DNA of 64,000 bases from Parietichytrium sp. I65-24A (Eukaryota > Sar > Bigyra > Thraustochytrida > Thraustochytriidae). Below are positions 19,605 to 29,318 of the stretch, piece by piece. The notes under the pieces were generated by a model that was given only the letters and a program-made list of their open reading frames with translations, was not told the DNA's origin and did no database searches. A program made the translations under genes and the position numbers. Position 1 is the stretch's first letter. Each line of letters begins with the position of its first letter. The stretch is from NCBI GenBank assembly GCA_012862575.1, contig BLSF01000011.1, positions 186,001-250,000 of the forward strand, in the 5' to 3' direction.

Positions 19605-22328
19605 TTAGAAATCCCACTCTGCTGCTATACGAACGGTGACCGGGTCGACGTTGGCGAGCTGAACAGGCTTGCCCTTCACAACGGGCGGATAAAAGTTGTC
19701 TGTATCGTACATTGATCGAATCTTGGGCTTGAAGGGAGCCTTGAGCTGCTCCTGAAGCAACTTGTTCCAGCTAAACCCGTGAAAAATCCCATGCATTTTC
19801 ACATCGCGCACTCCAGCCCCGCGAGGCAAACACCCGAGCCTCTTGGTAGGATTGGGGTTCAGGAGTCGTAAGGTAAACTCCCCGACAAGCCCGCTCAAAC
19901 CTTTTGGAAGCCTGATGTTCGGGTAGCATCGAGAGTAAAACTCCAGCGATGTGAATATCTCCTCCGGCGTCCCATTGAATGGTGTGGTCGCTGAGAGAAG
20001 CTCGTGAGTCAACACTCCAAGCGTCCACCAGTCAGCAGCTTTGCCATGCCCTGTGAGGTTGTAAACCTCGGGAGGAGCGTAGCTCGGAGTACCGCAAAGC
20101 GTGTAGGTCTTGCGGTCGTTGTGCAAAATTTTGGAGAGCCCGAAATCAGTAAATTTCAGGTACCCATTGGCGGCCACCAACAAGTTTTCCGGCTTGAGGT
20201 CTCGGTAGATTATGTTCCTCGAGTGGAGGTACTCAAACACAAGCACAACCTGCGCTATGTAGAACAGGGCGTCTTTCAATTTGATTCGCCCCGCAGCTCG
20301 CATATATGCAAACAGCTCCCCGCCAAGCACTGCTTCAAGCAAGACAAAGACGTATTCGTCGGAAATATAGGACTGCTTCAAACTGACAATGAACGGGTGG
20401 TTCGTGTTTTCGAGAATCGCCTTTTCGTTCAGAACGTGACGTTGCTGCTCCATCGCAATGATGCGCTGCTTAGACATGGTCTTGAGGGCGTATGTCTTCC
20501 CAGTAACCTTATTTGTGACCAAGAGAACCTGGCCATACGAGCCAGCCCCCAACACTTTGATCTGTTCAAGATCCGTGAATTCGATGGCATCGCCGGATTC
20601 CTTTTTGCGCTTTTCAAAGTTCCGGTTGAGCATGTCCTGCAAGGACTGGTCAAAGACACGACTGAAGATACTACGTTCCAAGGTGAGGAGGGTAACGCTC
20701 CCGACCGCAAATGCGCTTGCGCGCCGAGGTGCATCGGTGAGTAAAGCCCCTTCCCCGAAATACTGCCCAGTAAACAACCTTCCAATCTCCTCTTCCGGAG
20801 ACTCGCTATGGCGTCGCTGAAGTTCGCCTTCGCTTGCCGACACATCCATAGCGCTGGAGCCTGCACCCCCGGCGTTGTCGGTCGAAGACGAGCTGTTGAG
20901 ATTGAAGGAACCAAATGAAGAAGATGTTGGTGGCATCGGAGGTGGGAGTTGTGGCGGAGAAGACACAGATGCAGCGACGGCAGCAGCGGCAGCAGCGGCC
21001 GCCGCAACGGCAGCTGCTGCAGCCATCGATGCGGAATCAGAGTTGGGGTTCTCTAAGCACTCCGACTCGGTTCGGGCATCTTGCTGGGACTCGTCGTTTT
21101 CGCTGTTCAAAGTTGGATTCCGTGTGAACCTTACCTCCCCGTCTTTGATTATGTAAAAGAGATCCCCAACGTCCCCTTGCTGAATGATCTGTTCGTCAGG
21201 ATCGTAGCTTTGCTCGACCAATAGATCTGCGAGCTCGGAACGCTCTCCGTCCGTCAACGTCTTGAATAGATCCACACCTTTCAGAACACGAGCTCTAAAG
21301 TTGTGCTCCAAAAGCTGCTGAACTCCCCCCAACAAGTCGTTAAAGTCTTTTCGATCCAAGGTCAAACAGGTCACTTCACCAACGGCAATAACGTCAGCGT
21401 TTCGCGGTGCGTCTTGAAGTAGCGCACCCTCGCCGAAATAATCGCCTGCAGAGTACCTGTTAACCTCCGTCACGGTCTCGTTCGAGCCCTTTTGGGTGCG
21501 CTGCACACACTTTACAGTTCCGCTCTCCACGAAGTAGAATGTGGATCCGTACGACCCTTGCGTGATAATCTTGGTTCCGTCCGAGAAGCGAGCGTGTTGC
21601 AGCGTCCGCCCCAGAGCCTGCAGCTGCTCATCAGTGAGGCCCTCCAGAATAGGGACCTTCCTTAGAAAGTGCATAAACTGAAACTCCTCCTGCTTTGCTT
21701 GTCGAATGATGAGGCTACGGTACGTGTTTGGAGAGATCATGTAAACCACGACGTCTTCCTGGGCGCGCAGGGTGAACTTACGCTGCGTACCGTTGTAGCG
21801 CAGACAGGTTTCTCCAAAAAAGATGTTGTCGTTCACTCCCGCGTCAGGGACGTCCAGGATGACCAGCTTTTGCGCTTCCATCGGGTTCTGCAGCGCAAAA
21901 AAAGCGTCCTCTTCAGAGTTTAGCGTGAAGAGGATGGATCCCGCAGGATACAAGACGCTCTCCATGCTCCGGGCGATCTGCTTAATCTGTCGAAACGTGT
22001 GCATGCTAAAAAAGGGCATGCTCCGGATCCTCTTGGCCAGGGCGAGGCGGTCGTCCGACAGCGGCTCTTCCGGGAGGATTTCCAGATTCTCCTCCTCTTC
22101 GTCAAAGGCCCACTGCGCAACGTTCGAGGAGGCCCGGCTGGAGTCCAGCTCCATATGCTTGGGGGTATCAGCCTTCTCCATTTTGTGCCCGTTTCCCTGC
22201 TCCTCCTCCTGCTGCTGGTGCTGCTGTACTTGTGGTTGTTGTTGTTGTTGTTGTTGCTGCTGTGGTGTGCCGTTCGTAGTATTCATATCAACATCATCCG
22301 CGTTTGAGGACGACGAAACACAGCCCAT
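19605..22328 (-). CDS. PKG: cGMP-dependent protein kinase (PKG-type AGC kinase)
   Basis: A 907-residue kinase using the ATG at 22328, which gives MGCVSSSS, a myristoylation plus palmitoylation signal. The frame stays open upstream to 22661, but that stretch is a Lys/Glu/Arg repeat from a TTTC/CTCT-rich tract and looks like leader. After a Gln-rich run come three CNB domains. CNB-A (about 102-200) has a weak cassette (FFGETCLRYNG). CNB-B (about 220-330) has a good one (YFGEGALLQDAPRNA). CNB-C starts near 352, is interrupted by about 110 low-complexity residues, and resumes with YFGEGALLTDAPRRA near 521. The kinase domain (about 584-850) has GAGSYGQV, ALK, YRDLKPEN, DFG and the CGTP loop. The usual APE triplet reads PPE. 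The C-tail ends in an AGC-like extension. CNB plus AGC kinase in one chain is the alveolate/protist PKG plan. Confidence 0.92.
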   Translation of the reverse strand: MGCVSSSSNADDVDMNTTNGTPQQQQQQQQQPQVQQHQQQEEEQGNGHKMEKADTPKHMELDSSRASSNVAQWAFDEEEENLEILPEEPLSDDRLALAKRIRSMPFFSMHTFRQIKQIARSMESVLYPAGSILFTLNSEEDAFFALQNPMEAQKLVILDVPDAGVNDNIFFGETCLRYNGTQRKFTLRAQEDVVVYMISPNTYRSLIIRQAKQEEFQFMHFLRKVPILEGLTDEQLQALGRTLQHARFSDGTKIITQGSYGSTFYFVESGTVKCVQRTQKGSNETVTEVNRYSAGDYFGEGALLQDAPRNADVIAVGEVTCLTLDRKDFNDLLGGVQQLLEHNFRARVLKGVDLFKTLTDGERSELADLLVEQSYDPDEQIIQQGDVGDLFYIIKDGEVRFTRNPTLNSENDESQQDARTESECLENPNSDSASMAAAAAVAAAAAAAAAVAASVSSPPQLPPPMPPTSSSFGSFNLNSSSSTDNAGGAGSSAMDVSASEGELQRRHSESPEEEIGRLFTGQYFGEGALLTDAPRRASAFAVGSVTLLTLERSIFSRVFDQSLQDMLNRNFEKRKKESGDAIEFTDLEQIKVLGAGSYGQVLLVTNKVTGKTYALKTMSKQRIIAMEQQRHVLNEKAILENTNHPFIVSLKQSYISDEYVFVLLEAVLGGELFAYMRAAGRIKLKDALFYIAQVVLVFEYLHSRNIIYRDLKPENLLVAANGYLKFTDFGLSKILHNDRKTYTLCGTPSYAPPEVYNLTGHGKAADWWTLGVLTHELLSATTPFNGTPEEIFTSLEFYSRCYPNIRLPKGLSGLVGEFTLRLLNPNPTKRLGCLPRGAGVRDVKMHGIFHGFSWNKLLQEQLKAPFKPKIRSMYDTDNFYPPVVKGKPVQLANVDPVTVRIAAEWDF
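20783..21120 (-). other. Low-complexity insertion inside PKG CNB-C
   Basis: An in-frame block splits the third CNB domain between its early beta strands (FYIIKDGEVRF) and its phosphate-binding cassette. It holds a polyalanine run (20971-21024, GCN triplets), a Pro-rich piece and Ser/Gly-rich pieces. I looked for a retained intron. No convincing GT...AG pair would remove it cleanly, and the composition is that of an expanded coding repeat, so I treat it as translated. Confidence 0.6.
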
Positions 22329-22614
22329 CCTCCGCTTCTGCCCCCTCTTTTCGCTGTTCTCTGTGTTGGTCGAAATTTTGCCAGCACTCTCTCTCTCGCG
22401 TGCCTTTTTGCAACGTTTGGACCCAAACGCTGCAAAAACGCACTCCTTACTATCGGCCCTGCTCCTCACAGTCCCCCACAGCGGCTGCACCCGCTGGATT
22501 CGATCTCCCCCACACCTGCGCCCTCCTTCTTCCTTCCTCCTTCCTTGTTCCTTGTTCCTCTCTCTCTCTCTTCCTCTCTTTCCTTCCCGCACTTCCCGCA
22601 CTTGTTCCTCTCTT

Positions 22615-22647
<33 letters not shown>

Positions 22648-25252
22648 CTCTCTGTTTTCACACTGTGATGCCCGCCGCCCGCTGCGCGCCTGCCCGGGGC
22701 CTGGCCGCGATCTATTTGCGCGTACAGCTGGCGATGAGAGAGGGGAACGCGAAACGAGGGGGGTACGCGCTGGGGACGCCTCCTCTTTCTTCTTTCTTCT
22801 TTCTTCTCTCCTTTTTCCTTTTTCCCCGCTCCTTCTTCCTTCTCCCAAGTGTTCCTTCCTTCTCTCTTTTCCCCCTGTCTCGCTGTGAGGAGAAGCCGGA
22901 GGGGTAGGCGGTGGATAGGCGCTGGGGTAGGCCTTGGCGGAAAGAATGATGAGAGTGGCGGGGAGGGGGGTAAGGAGATGGATACTCTTTAGGGTAGACG
23001 TTTGAGCTTCCTGTGTTTAGAACAGATTCTGATACTGAGAGGACGCGTCTGGGGGGCGGCGAAGTTTGAACAGGGGCTCGAGTATGATTATCGTTGGATA
23101 ATATCGAAATATGTAGATTTTATGTATTGTGTTTCGTGTGGAGATGTCTGCATTCTTGGTCGCGTAATGTCTCGAAAGTTGTGAACACCACCTTCCTGCT
23201 AGAGCGAATAAAGGAATGATCGTCATGGGACTTTCATTCTCGTTTAGTGGATACTAGTAAAAGTCACACTTCTTCTACGTATGAACGCTTTTACGGTTTC
23301 ACAATTTCTCGTTTCGCTGTTGTAAAGTGTAATGAGTGTAATTAATGAGTTATTTCGATGATAGATTGCTTTCTCACAGACAATCAATTCATTCATTTTG
23401 ACTGTAAACAAGAAAGCATAGATAGATTGACAGTGCGTTGACTACCTCATTGTGTGGATCCAGATTCATTGTCGGCAGGACTTTATGCTTTCAATTCGTG
23501 AGGAGTGTCCAGAATGCCAATCAAGACTCAAGAGTTGTTAACTGTAAAAGTTCTCTTGTTCCTACACACACTGTGGCACGCACTCGCGCGAACGGTCAAG
23601 AGGTTAGTTTTCAGACTTCACTGTCGGAACAGAATAGGACTCAGAATTCAGAGGTCAGAAAAAGTGCGAGGAAGCAGAAGAGAGGAGAGGCGAATGGAAA
23701 TGGTCTGAAAGCAAGATTGAGAAAGACAATTCAGAAGAGCGGGAGGAAGCACAGAAAGTGGAGGGAAAACAGAGGCGCGTCTGAATGTCTTGCTATTCAG
23801 ATTTCAGAGCCAGGCGGCCACAGGTTCTCCGCGATAGCTTTGCTTCTTTTCAATTTGGGAGTTTGCGGTATCATTGCTGCCTGCGATACGCCTCAAAACC
23901 CGCCCAGCTTGCGGCAAAGAATTCTGAGTTCTGAAAGACCAAAAAAGGCGTGTGGCGAAGCGTCGGGTCCGAAGCCGTTTTGGGTATCTGAATTATCTAT
24001 CACTTCTGAATTCTGAATTCTAAACTCTAAATTCTGTAGCGTCTTCCGAGCGCTCTGAGACTTGAGCATTGTGCGTTCCTTTGACTTTACATTTAAATCA
24101 CGAGGGACGTACGGCGTCTGGGCGGGCGTGGATGGAACAAGCTCCAACATTTTCTTCCGTTGCGAAAAGAGCGAACGAAGCAAAGACGAATCCAACCAAC
24201 CTTGATCAAGGTCAAGTGCACAATTAAGGGTTTCCCCAATAACAGATAGCTGGGCGGCCACTACATGTACTACAACGTAAGCTTAGTAAAGAGGTCCTGG
24301 TAGGCCCTTGGATTTAATCCTATGATTTCCACTAGTAAAAATTTCACGGTTATTGCGGCTAGTGTTCATTTGTATGTTAGATCTCTGGTATAGTAGATTC
24401 AGTGGGTCCAATTTTTGTAGGATTCAGAGACAGCGCCAGAGTGTGTGCAGGCAGTATCGGTGCTTTTGACTGCGAAAAAGGCACATGGAACTAATGTTCC
24501 GAGGCGGCGATCGCCACCGATCGTCCCACACGCCGCTTACGCCACAGGAGTTCATTCCGCGTGAGCCATTTTGAAATGGCATAGGTCGGCCGAAAATCTT
24601 TTCGTGTTGAATAAATATCGTTGTTTGAGAATATTTGTTCTGAATCCTCATTTTGAAGTTCTGAAAACAAAGATTCCGGGTCATGAAAATACATAGTAAT
24701 TGACATGTGAGTCAAACGCCGTCAAACCGGACCCGCTGGGAACGACAATCAAGCTAGCCGATACTTTGGCGATACGCAAAGTTTGTACCTTTTCGACAAA
24801 GGTGCCCGAAATCTACAGAGCGATTCTCTAATATGGAAGTCGCAGAGACGGAGCGAAGAGAGACATCGTAGCAGCCTAGTCTCTGAACGAAGAGTTCTAC
24901 CGGTTCTACCCCTCTGAATGCTAGGCGACTGGGTCTGAATTCTATTTCCGAGTCTGAATCACAGCGCTTTTGTGACCCAGCAAGGCTTGTCCTCGAAGGA
25001 AAGACTTGTGGGGCACGGAAAAACCCCTCAACATGATAAACTTGCCCTCGAATCACGACTTGGAAGAGATGCCACGACTGTCGCTCAATCGAGCATCAAT
25101 CCAGAATCAAAATCAAAACCCAAACCCAAACCAAACCCGAAGCCAAAACCAACAACACCAAAAGCAGCCTTGAATTCGCGAGCAACAAGAAAGACAAGAC
25201 GACACACGGCAACACCAACGCGTGAAAGCCATTCCGCATTTCCACTGGAAAA
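22329..25252. other. Divergent intergenic region with simple-sequence tracts
   Basis: About 2.9 kb between the starts of PKG (-) and the VWA gene (+), so it must hold both promoters. Long CT-rich runs, including (TTTC)n at about 22624-22648 and CTT-rich sequence at 22790-22880, lie just upstream of PKG and are probably its leader. Around 23640-24030 there are several ttctgaattctgaattc-type motifs. I see no supported gene. Confidence 0.55.
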
Positions 25253-27484
25253 ATGAGGGTGCTCGCTCTCTTTTCCATCTTGCTCGGGACTCAAGCTCGA
25301 GAACTCGGCGGGGTGTCAACCCAATGCACTACTTCTGCAATGCCAATGGATGTCGTCTGGGTTCTTGACGAGTCCGGAAGTATCGGATCCTCCAATTTCC
25401 AAAACATCCTTGTGCCATTTGTGCAAGATGTGCAAGAAAAGATGTTCGCCAAGAACGATGCCCTGAGGACCGGGTTGGTGGAGTTCTCCTCCGGAACATG
25501 GGTGACTAACCCAAGCACCTATGCTAAACTGGATCTCAATGTGAAGAACACCGTGCAGGACTTTCAATCATGGGTCGCAAGCAAGGTGAAATATTCAGGG
25601 GGCGAGACCCACACTGACCAGATTCTTGAAGATCTCGCAACAAAATACTTTCCAGCTTCAGCGAACTCGAAGCGGGACAACAGCTTTCGCGTGGTGATCT
25701 TCATCTCCGACGGAAATCCAGTTCCAAATCCAGGCAGCAGCGTCATCCGCGCCAAAGCAAACGAGATGATTACTGCTGGGAATGTGGACCGCTTCATCTT
25801 CCTTACCATCGGTGATAACATTGACAAGAGCCTTTTTGACGGGGTGAAGAATTACGACTCCTCCACAGATAGATTCCCAGTGCAATTCAGCAATATGGGA
25901 ACCCTGGTGGAGAGCCTTATTGAAACCATCAGTACCTGCGATTTCATCCCGCCTCCTTGTGGATGCTCCACAGTGAACATTGCAGCATTCTGCCGATCCC
26001 AGATGACTGTAACGGAAGAAAACCAAGATCAAGTCGTAAAGACATGGGTCAAGCCGCCTACCAACGAGCCATTCGAGCTTAACTCGTACAAGGTCAAGCC
26101 ATCGTTGACGTCCTTTAGCTTTGAGTGCTTGGGAGACAACTTCATCGGAGTCGTCGAGATGTGCGGACAACGTTACATCACAGACAAGGGAACTTCCACA
26201 GCAGGAGGCATGTTTCGCTTTCAAGCCAACCGCGAGGCGTCATCCTCCACCTTCAGCGCCAAAAGCTTCCAGTACAATGCCCTCACAGCTTACAACGGGC
26301 TTGCAAATCGTGCACCGTTTAAAAGTGACGCATTCTGGGTTTGGGATACTGCAGACAGCCAGAAAATTGTCTTTGACTTTGCTATCGGACCCATCTCCAC
26401 TTGTTCGCCGACAATGGCCCCTTCTAAAGCTCCCACAAAGACGCCAACCAAGAACCCTACTAAGGCACCAACCAAGACTCCAACCAAAGCACCAACCAAG
26501 GCACCAACCAAGGCGCCAACCAGGGCACCAACCAAGGCGCCAACCATGGCGCCAACCAAGGCGCCAACCAAAGCACCAACCAAAGCGCCAACTAGCAAAC
26601 CAACTCAGTCTCCAACTACTTCGCCAACACAGTCGCCTACCGCTTTCGCGGATTGCTCTGGATCTGGAGTCTTGCTTGCGATTGATCAGTCGTTCAGCGT
26701 CAGCAACAGCCAGTTCCAGCTTCAGAAGAGCGTGATCGAGAACCTTCTTCAAGACCTTCCTATCGGGCCGTCTGGAACTTCCCTCGCACTGACAAGTTTT
26801 GGCAAGACCTATACCGATGAGATCCCTGTTTCGAAGATCAAGACTCTCGGCGAGGACTCGGCATACGTACAAAAGACTGTGATGAATTTCATCGACAATT
26901 CAAAGAGCCGCGTGAAGTACACTGACTTTGGACCTCTCTTTGATGAGGACCACGGAATCCTGCTCTCAGAATCGACAAAGAGGCCGTCCATTCTCATTCT
27001 CTCGGATGGCATACCTTTTACGCAAAAGTACAAGGGTGGCAAGAAATCTCTCAATGAGGCTTGCAAAGCTGCATCGGCGTTCAAGGATAAGTACCCCCTC
27101 ACGAAGATTCTCTGCTTTCAATCTACCAGCAAGTCCAAGACGCAAGGCTTCTACAAGTGCGCATGCGATGTCAAATGGCTCGCTGGAGACACCAGACAGA
27201 AGAACCCTCCGGCAACCGTGGCTCTGGAAATGATGCAAAATCAAATTTGCGTGCCTTCGGTCCTGCAGGAGAATCCGTGCACTGCGGTCATGAACGACAG
27301 CAAAATCCAGCAAAAGAATAAGCGTGCCGAGTGTCTCAAGGTCGAGCGCAACTACCGCGGTATGAAGAACTCTCCTGACAGCCCATTCGAATCGCCTCTG
27401 CGCAAACAATGCTACTGGAACAGTGGCAAGGGCTGCACCGTTTACGAGCGCTACGCTCCACTTTACCGCAACGACGACCAATAA
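25253..27484 (+). CDS. Secreted protein with two von Willebrand A domains and a Thr/Pro/Lys linker
   Basis: A 743-residue extracellular protein, likely adhesive or matrix-forming. A signal peptide (MRVLALFSILLGTQA) precedes VWA-1 (about 34-240), which has an intact MIDAS start DESGS. A Cys-containing region (about 240-385) of unknown fold follows. Then comes a linker (about 387-465) of APTKAPT-type repeats, and VWA-2 (about 467-675), whose MIDAS motif reads DQSFS, still D-x-S-x-S. The last 70 residues are basic with four or five Cys. The PTKAPT-type linker is common in stramenopile secreted proteins and is probably glycosylated and extended. There is no C-terminal membrane helix. The start follows a short A/C-rich leader and gives a clean signal peptide. 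Confidence 0.85.
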   Translation: MRVLALFSILLGTQARELGGVSTQCTTSAMPMDVVWVLDESGSIGSSNFQNILVPFVQDVQEKMFAKNDALRTGLVEFSSGTWVTNPSTYAKLDLNVKNTVQDFQSWVASKVKYSGGETHTDQILEDLATKYFPASANSKRDNSFRVVIFISDGNPVPNPGSSVIRAKANEMITAGNVDRFIFLTIGDNIDKSLFDGVKNYDSSTDRFPVQFSNMGTLVESLIETISTCDFIPPPCGCSTVNIAAFCRSQMTVTEENQDQVVKTWVKPPTNEPFELNSYKVKPSLTSFSFECLGDNFIGVVEMCGQRYITDKGTSTAGGMFRFQANREASSSTFSAKSFQYNALTAYNGLANRAPFKSDAFWVWDTADSQKIVFDFAIGPISTCSPTMAPSKAPTKTPTKNPTKAPTKTPTKAPTKAPTKAPTRAPTKAPTMAPTKAPTKAPTKAPTSKPTQSPTTSPTQSPTAFADCSGSGVLLAIDQSFSVSNSQFQLQKSVIENLLQDLPIGPSGTSLALTSFGKTYTDEIPVSKIKTLGEDSAYVQKTVMNFIDNSKSRVKYTDFGPLFDEDHGILLSESTKRPSILILSDGIPFTQKYKGGKKSLNEACKAASAFKDKYPLTKILCFQSTSKSKTQGFYKCACDVKWLAGDTRQKNPPATVALEMMQNQICVPSVLQENPCTAVMNDSKIQQKNKRAECLKVERNYRGMKNSPDSPFESPLRKQCYWNSGKGCTVYERYAPLYRNDDQ
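26410..26640 (+). repeat. Coding tandem repeat, APTK linker
   Basis: About 15 imperfect copies of a 12-bp unit, gc(a/g)ccaaccaa(g/a), encoding Ala-Pro-Thr-Lys. Units vary at the third codon base and in a few residues (Arg, Met, Asn in place of Lys), so the tract is not a fresh expansion. Confidence 0.9.
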
Positions 27485-28127
27485 GTCAGCTGACAGGCCA
27501 TTGACCATACACTCGCAGGCCATCAGAACCAAACGAAAATGGACACAAACATACAGAATACAGAATACATAAATATATTTTTACAACAACCACCAGCTTG
27601 AGCTTCTTCAAACATTGACGATTGCAGAGTTTGCGTGCACCTACTTTTCCATTGCCCTCACATTTGCAGACCATCAGAACCAATCGAAAGCATACATGCA
27701 TAGATGCATAAATTTACAATCCGACAATCGCCATTTTGGCTTTTTTCAAATACCAACCAGCCAGCAGTCTATCCCTTTCGCACACTCGCCTTTGCCGGAA
27801 CATTATTCTCACGCCTGATGATTGGTACGCTACGCGAGGTAGCTTCTGAGTTACCTCTACCGGTACCGACCTCTATAAGTGAATAAATTACGATTCTTCA
27901 AGTTCTCCACCACCTCTCTTCGCTCTCTGTTCCCGATCACTTCGTTGTTCACCGAAACCTGTGGCGACTGCAGCCCAGTGCGCGGTCCGTCTCCCCACAC
28001 GAAGAACGCAATCGTGTGCATCGCAAAAATCTCTCCCCACAGCTACAGGGTGTGTACGCGTTCATCGCACAGGATAATAGGTTCGTTTGTGGTAGGTTAG
28101 TGTCAGAATCAAAACCCTCAAGTTGCC
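27485..28127. other. Intergenic region, no gene seen
   Basis: Holds a diverged direct repeat: a block around aggccatcagaaccaaacgaaaa (27517) and cagaccatcagaaccaatcgaaagca (27667). The rest is the presumed promoter of the uL10m-like gene. Confidence 0.5.
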
Positions 28128-29021
28128 ATGTTGGGGCGGGCATTGGCACTGCGCTCGGCGCATGTGGGACGCACGTACGCTGTGTCCTCGAGGACGGCGA
28201 TGGGCCAGGTGTGGGGGGGTGCGCGGGGACTGGCGTCCCAGCGAGCGGACAAGCTGAAGGACACGCCGTACGCAGACAACGAAGCGGACTTTGCGCTTGC
28301 GAGGGCTAAGGAGCAGCTTAAGGAGGAGCGTAAGAAATGGTCGAAGAACAGGTTGCTGGTGAAGCATTTTAAAGAGATCTTCAACTCGAGCAGCTTGGTG
28401 CTCTTTGTGAATGGGACAATCAGTGACCTGAAGACGCAGAAGACGCTGGCGGAAATTGGATTCAAACCGAAGAGGATTAAGTCGTCGCTTGTTAAAATCA
28501 CCGCGCTTCAGTTGGACGAGGAGGCCGCAAAAGATGCCAAGCACGTGGAATTTGCTGATGCTCTTGCGAGAGGTCTCACCTCCATCGTGTACTTGGACCG
28601 CCCACTGCTGACGCTGGCCAGCAAGCCGACCATGGATAAGCTGGAGTCGGTGATCCCGATTAAGGAGTCGAAGAAAGGAATTCTCAAGCCAAACCAGTTC
28701 CTCATGTACGGCGCATTCATCAAAGACCACGGAAAGACCCAATCAAATATCTGGCTAACCAAGGCTGGCGCTGAGGAGCTTTTTGAAGCGCTCCGGAAGA
28801 AGGCTAGCGAAGTGCCAGGCGGAGATGTTAGCGATCTGGAAGCTCACAATCTCTTCCACGCCACCGTCGTTGCCAACCTGCAGTCTAGTCTTGGCGCGAT
28901 CCGCCAGCCACTTCAAGCCTCCGCGCAAAATATTCGTAACACTCTCAACTCCATTCCTACAAATGTGCAGCAGACCTTTGCCAAGATTCAGGCAAAGCGC
29001 GAGGAAGAAGCCAAAGAATGA
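28128..29021 (+). CDS. Probable mitochondrial large-subunit ribosomal protein uL10m
   Basis: A 297-residue protein. The first 40 residues are rich in Arg, Ala and Ser with no acidic residue, like a mitochondrial presequence. Residues about 60-185 fit the uL10 fold: a Lys-rich helix, then the strand SLVLFVNGTISDL, a helix, and a second strand ending FKPKRIKSSLVKITAL, matching the order in L10 where the residue after the second strand is the conserved N/S-(T/S)-L. The C-terminal 80 residues are Gln/Ala-rich helix. In the mitoribosome uL10 anchors the bL12 stalk. The match is by pattern, not by a diagnostic motif. Confidence 0.5.
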   Translation: MLGRALALRSAHVGRTYAVSSRTAMGQVWGGARGLASQRADKLKDTPYADNEADFALARAKEQLKEERKKWSKNRLLVKHFKEIFNSSSLVLFVNGTISDLKTQKTLAEIGFKPKRIKSSLVKITALQLDEEAAKDAKHVEFADALARGLTSIVYLDRPLLTLASKPTMDKLESVIPIKESKKGILKPNQFLMYGAFIKDHGKTQSNIWLTKAGAEELFEALRKKASEVPGGDVSDLEAHNLFHATVVANLQSSLGAIRQPLQASAQNIRNTLNSIPTNVQQTFAKIQAKREEEAKE

Positions 29022-29318
29022 TAGTTTTATTACTCATTGAATCTCGTAAATTGCCTTGATCACCAATGTTACATCTCCAAGTTGACCGCCGGGCTGCTGT
29101 ACTAAGCGAGCCAGCCTTTCATTTTTCGCGGTGGCCGTGCTTGAGCGTTGAGCAATAGAGTAAATCTGCTGAATTTCGAAAAACCTTCACTCAGAATTCA
29201 AAATTCCGTTCCGAATTCATAGTCAGAAAAGAATTTGAGATTTCTAGGAACGAGAGTTGTCGACAAGTGGCCAGCGGTCAGCGAAAAGTAGGGCTAATAG
29301 AGAATAGAAAATATATTT
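29022..29318. other. Convergent intergenic region
   Basis: About 300 bp holding two 3' ends. It contains a cactcagaattcaaaattccgttccgaattca stretch (about 29190) of the same GAATTC-rich type seen at 24000 and 35890. Confidence 0.5.

Noticed and set aside
22329-22661. Upstream extension of the PKG frame by 111 residues
   Set aside because: It is a Lys/Glu/Arg repeat from CT-rich simple sequence. The internal ATG gives a fitting acylation signal, so the extension is probably 5' leader.
23438-24016. Plus-strand 192-codon frame
   Set aside because: No domain, signal or compositional support. It overlaps GAATTC-rich repeat clusters.
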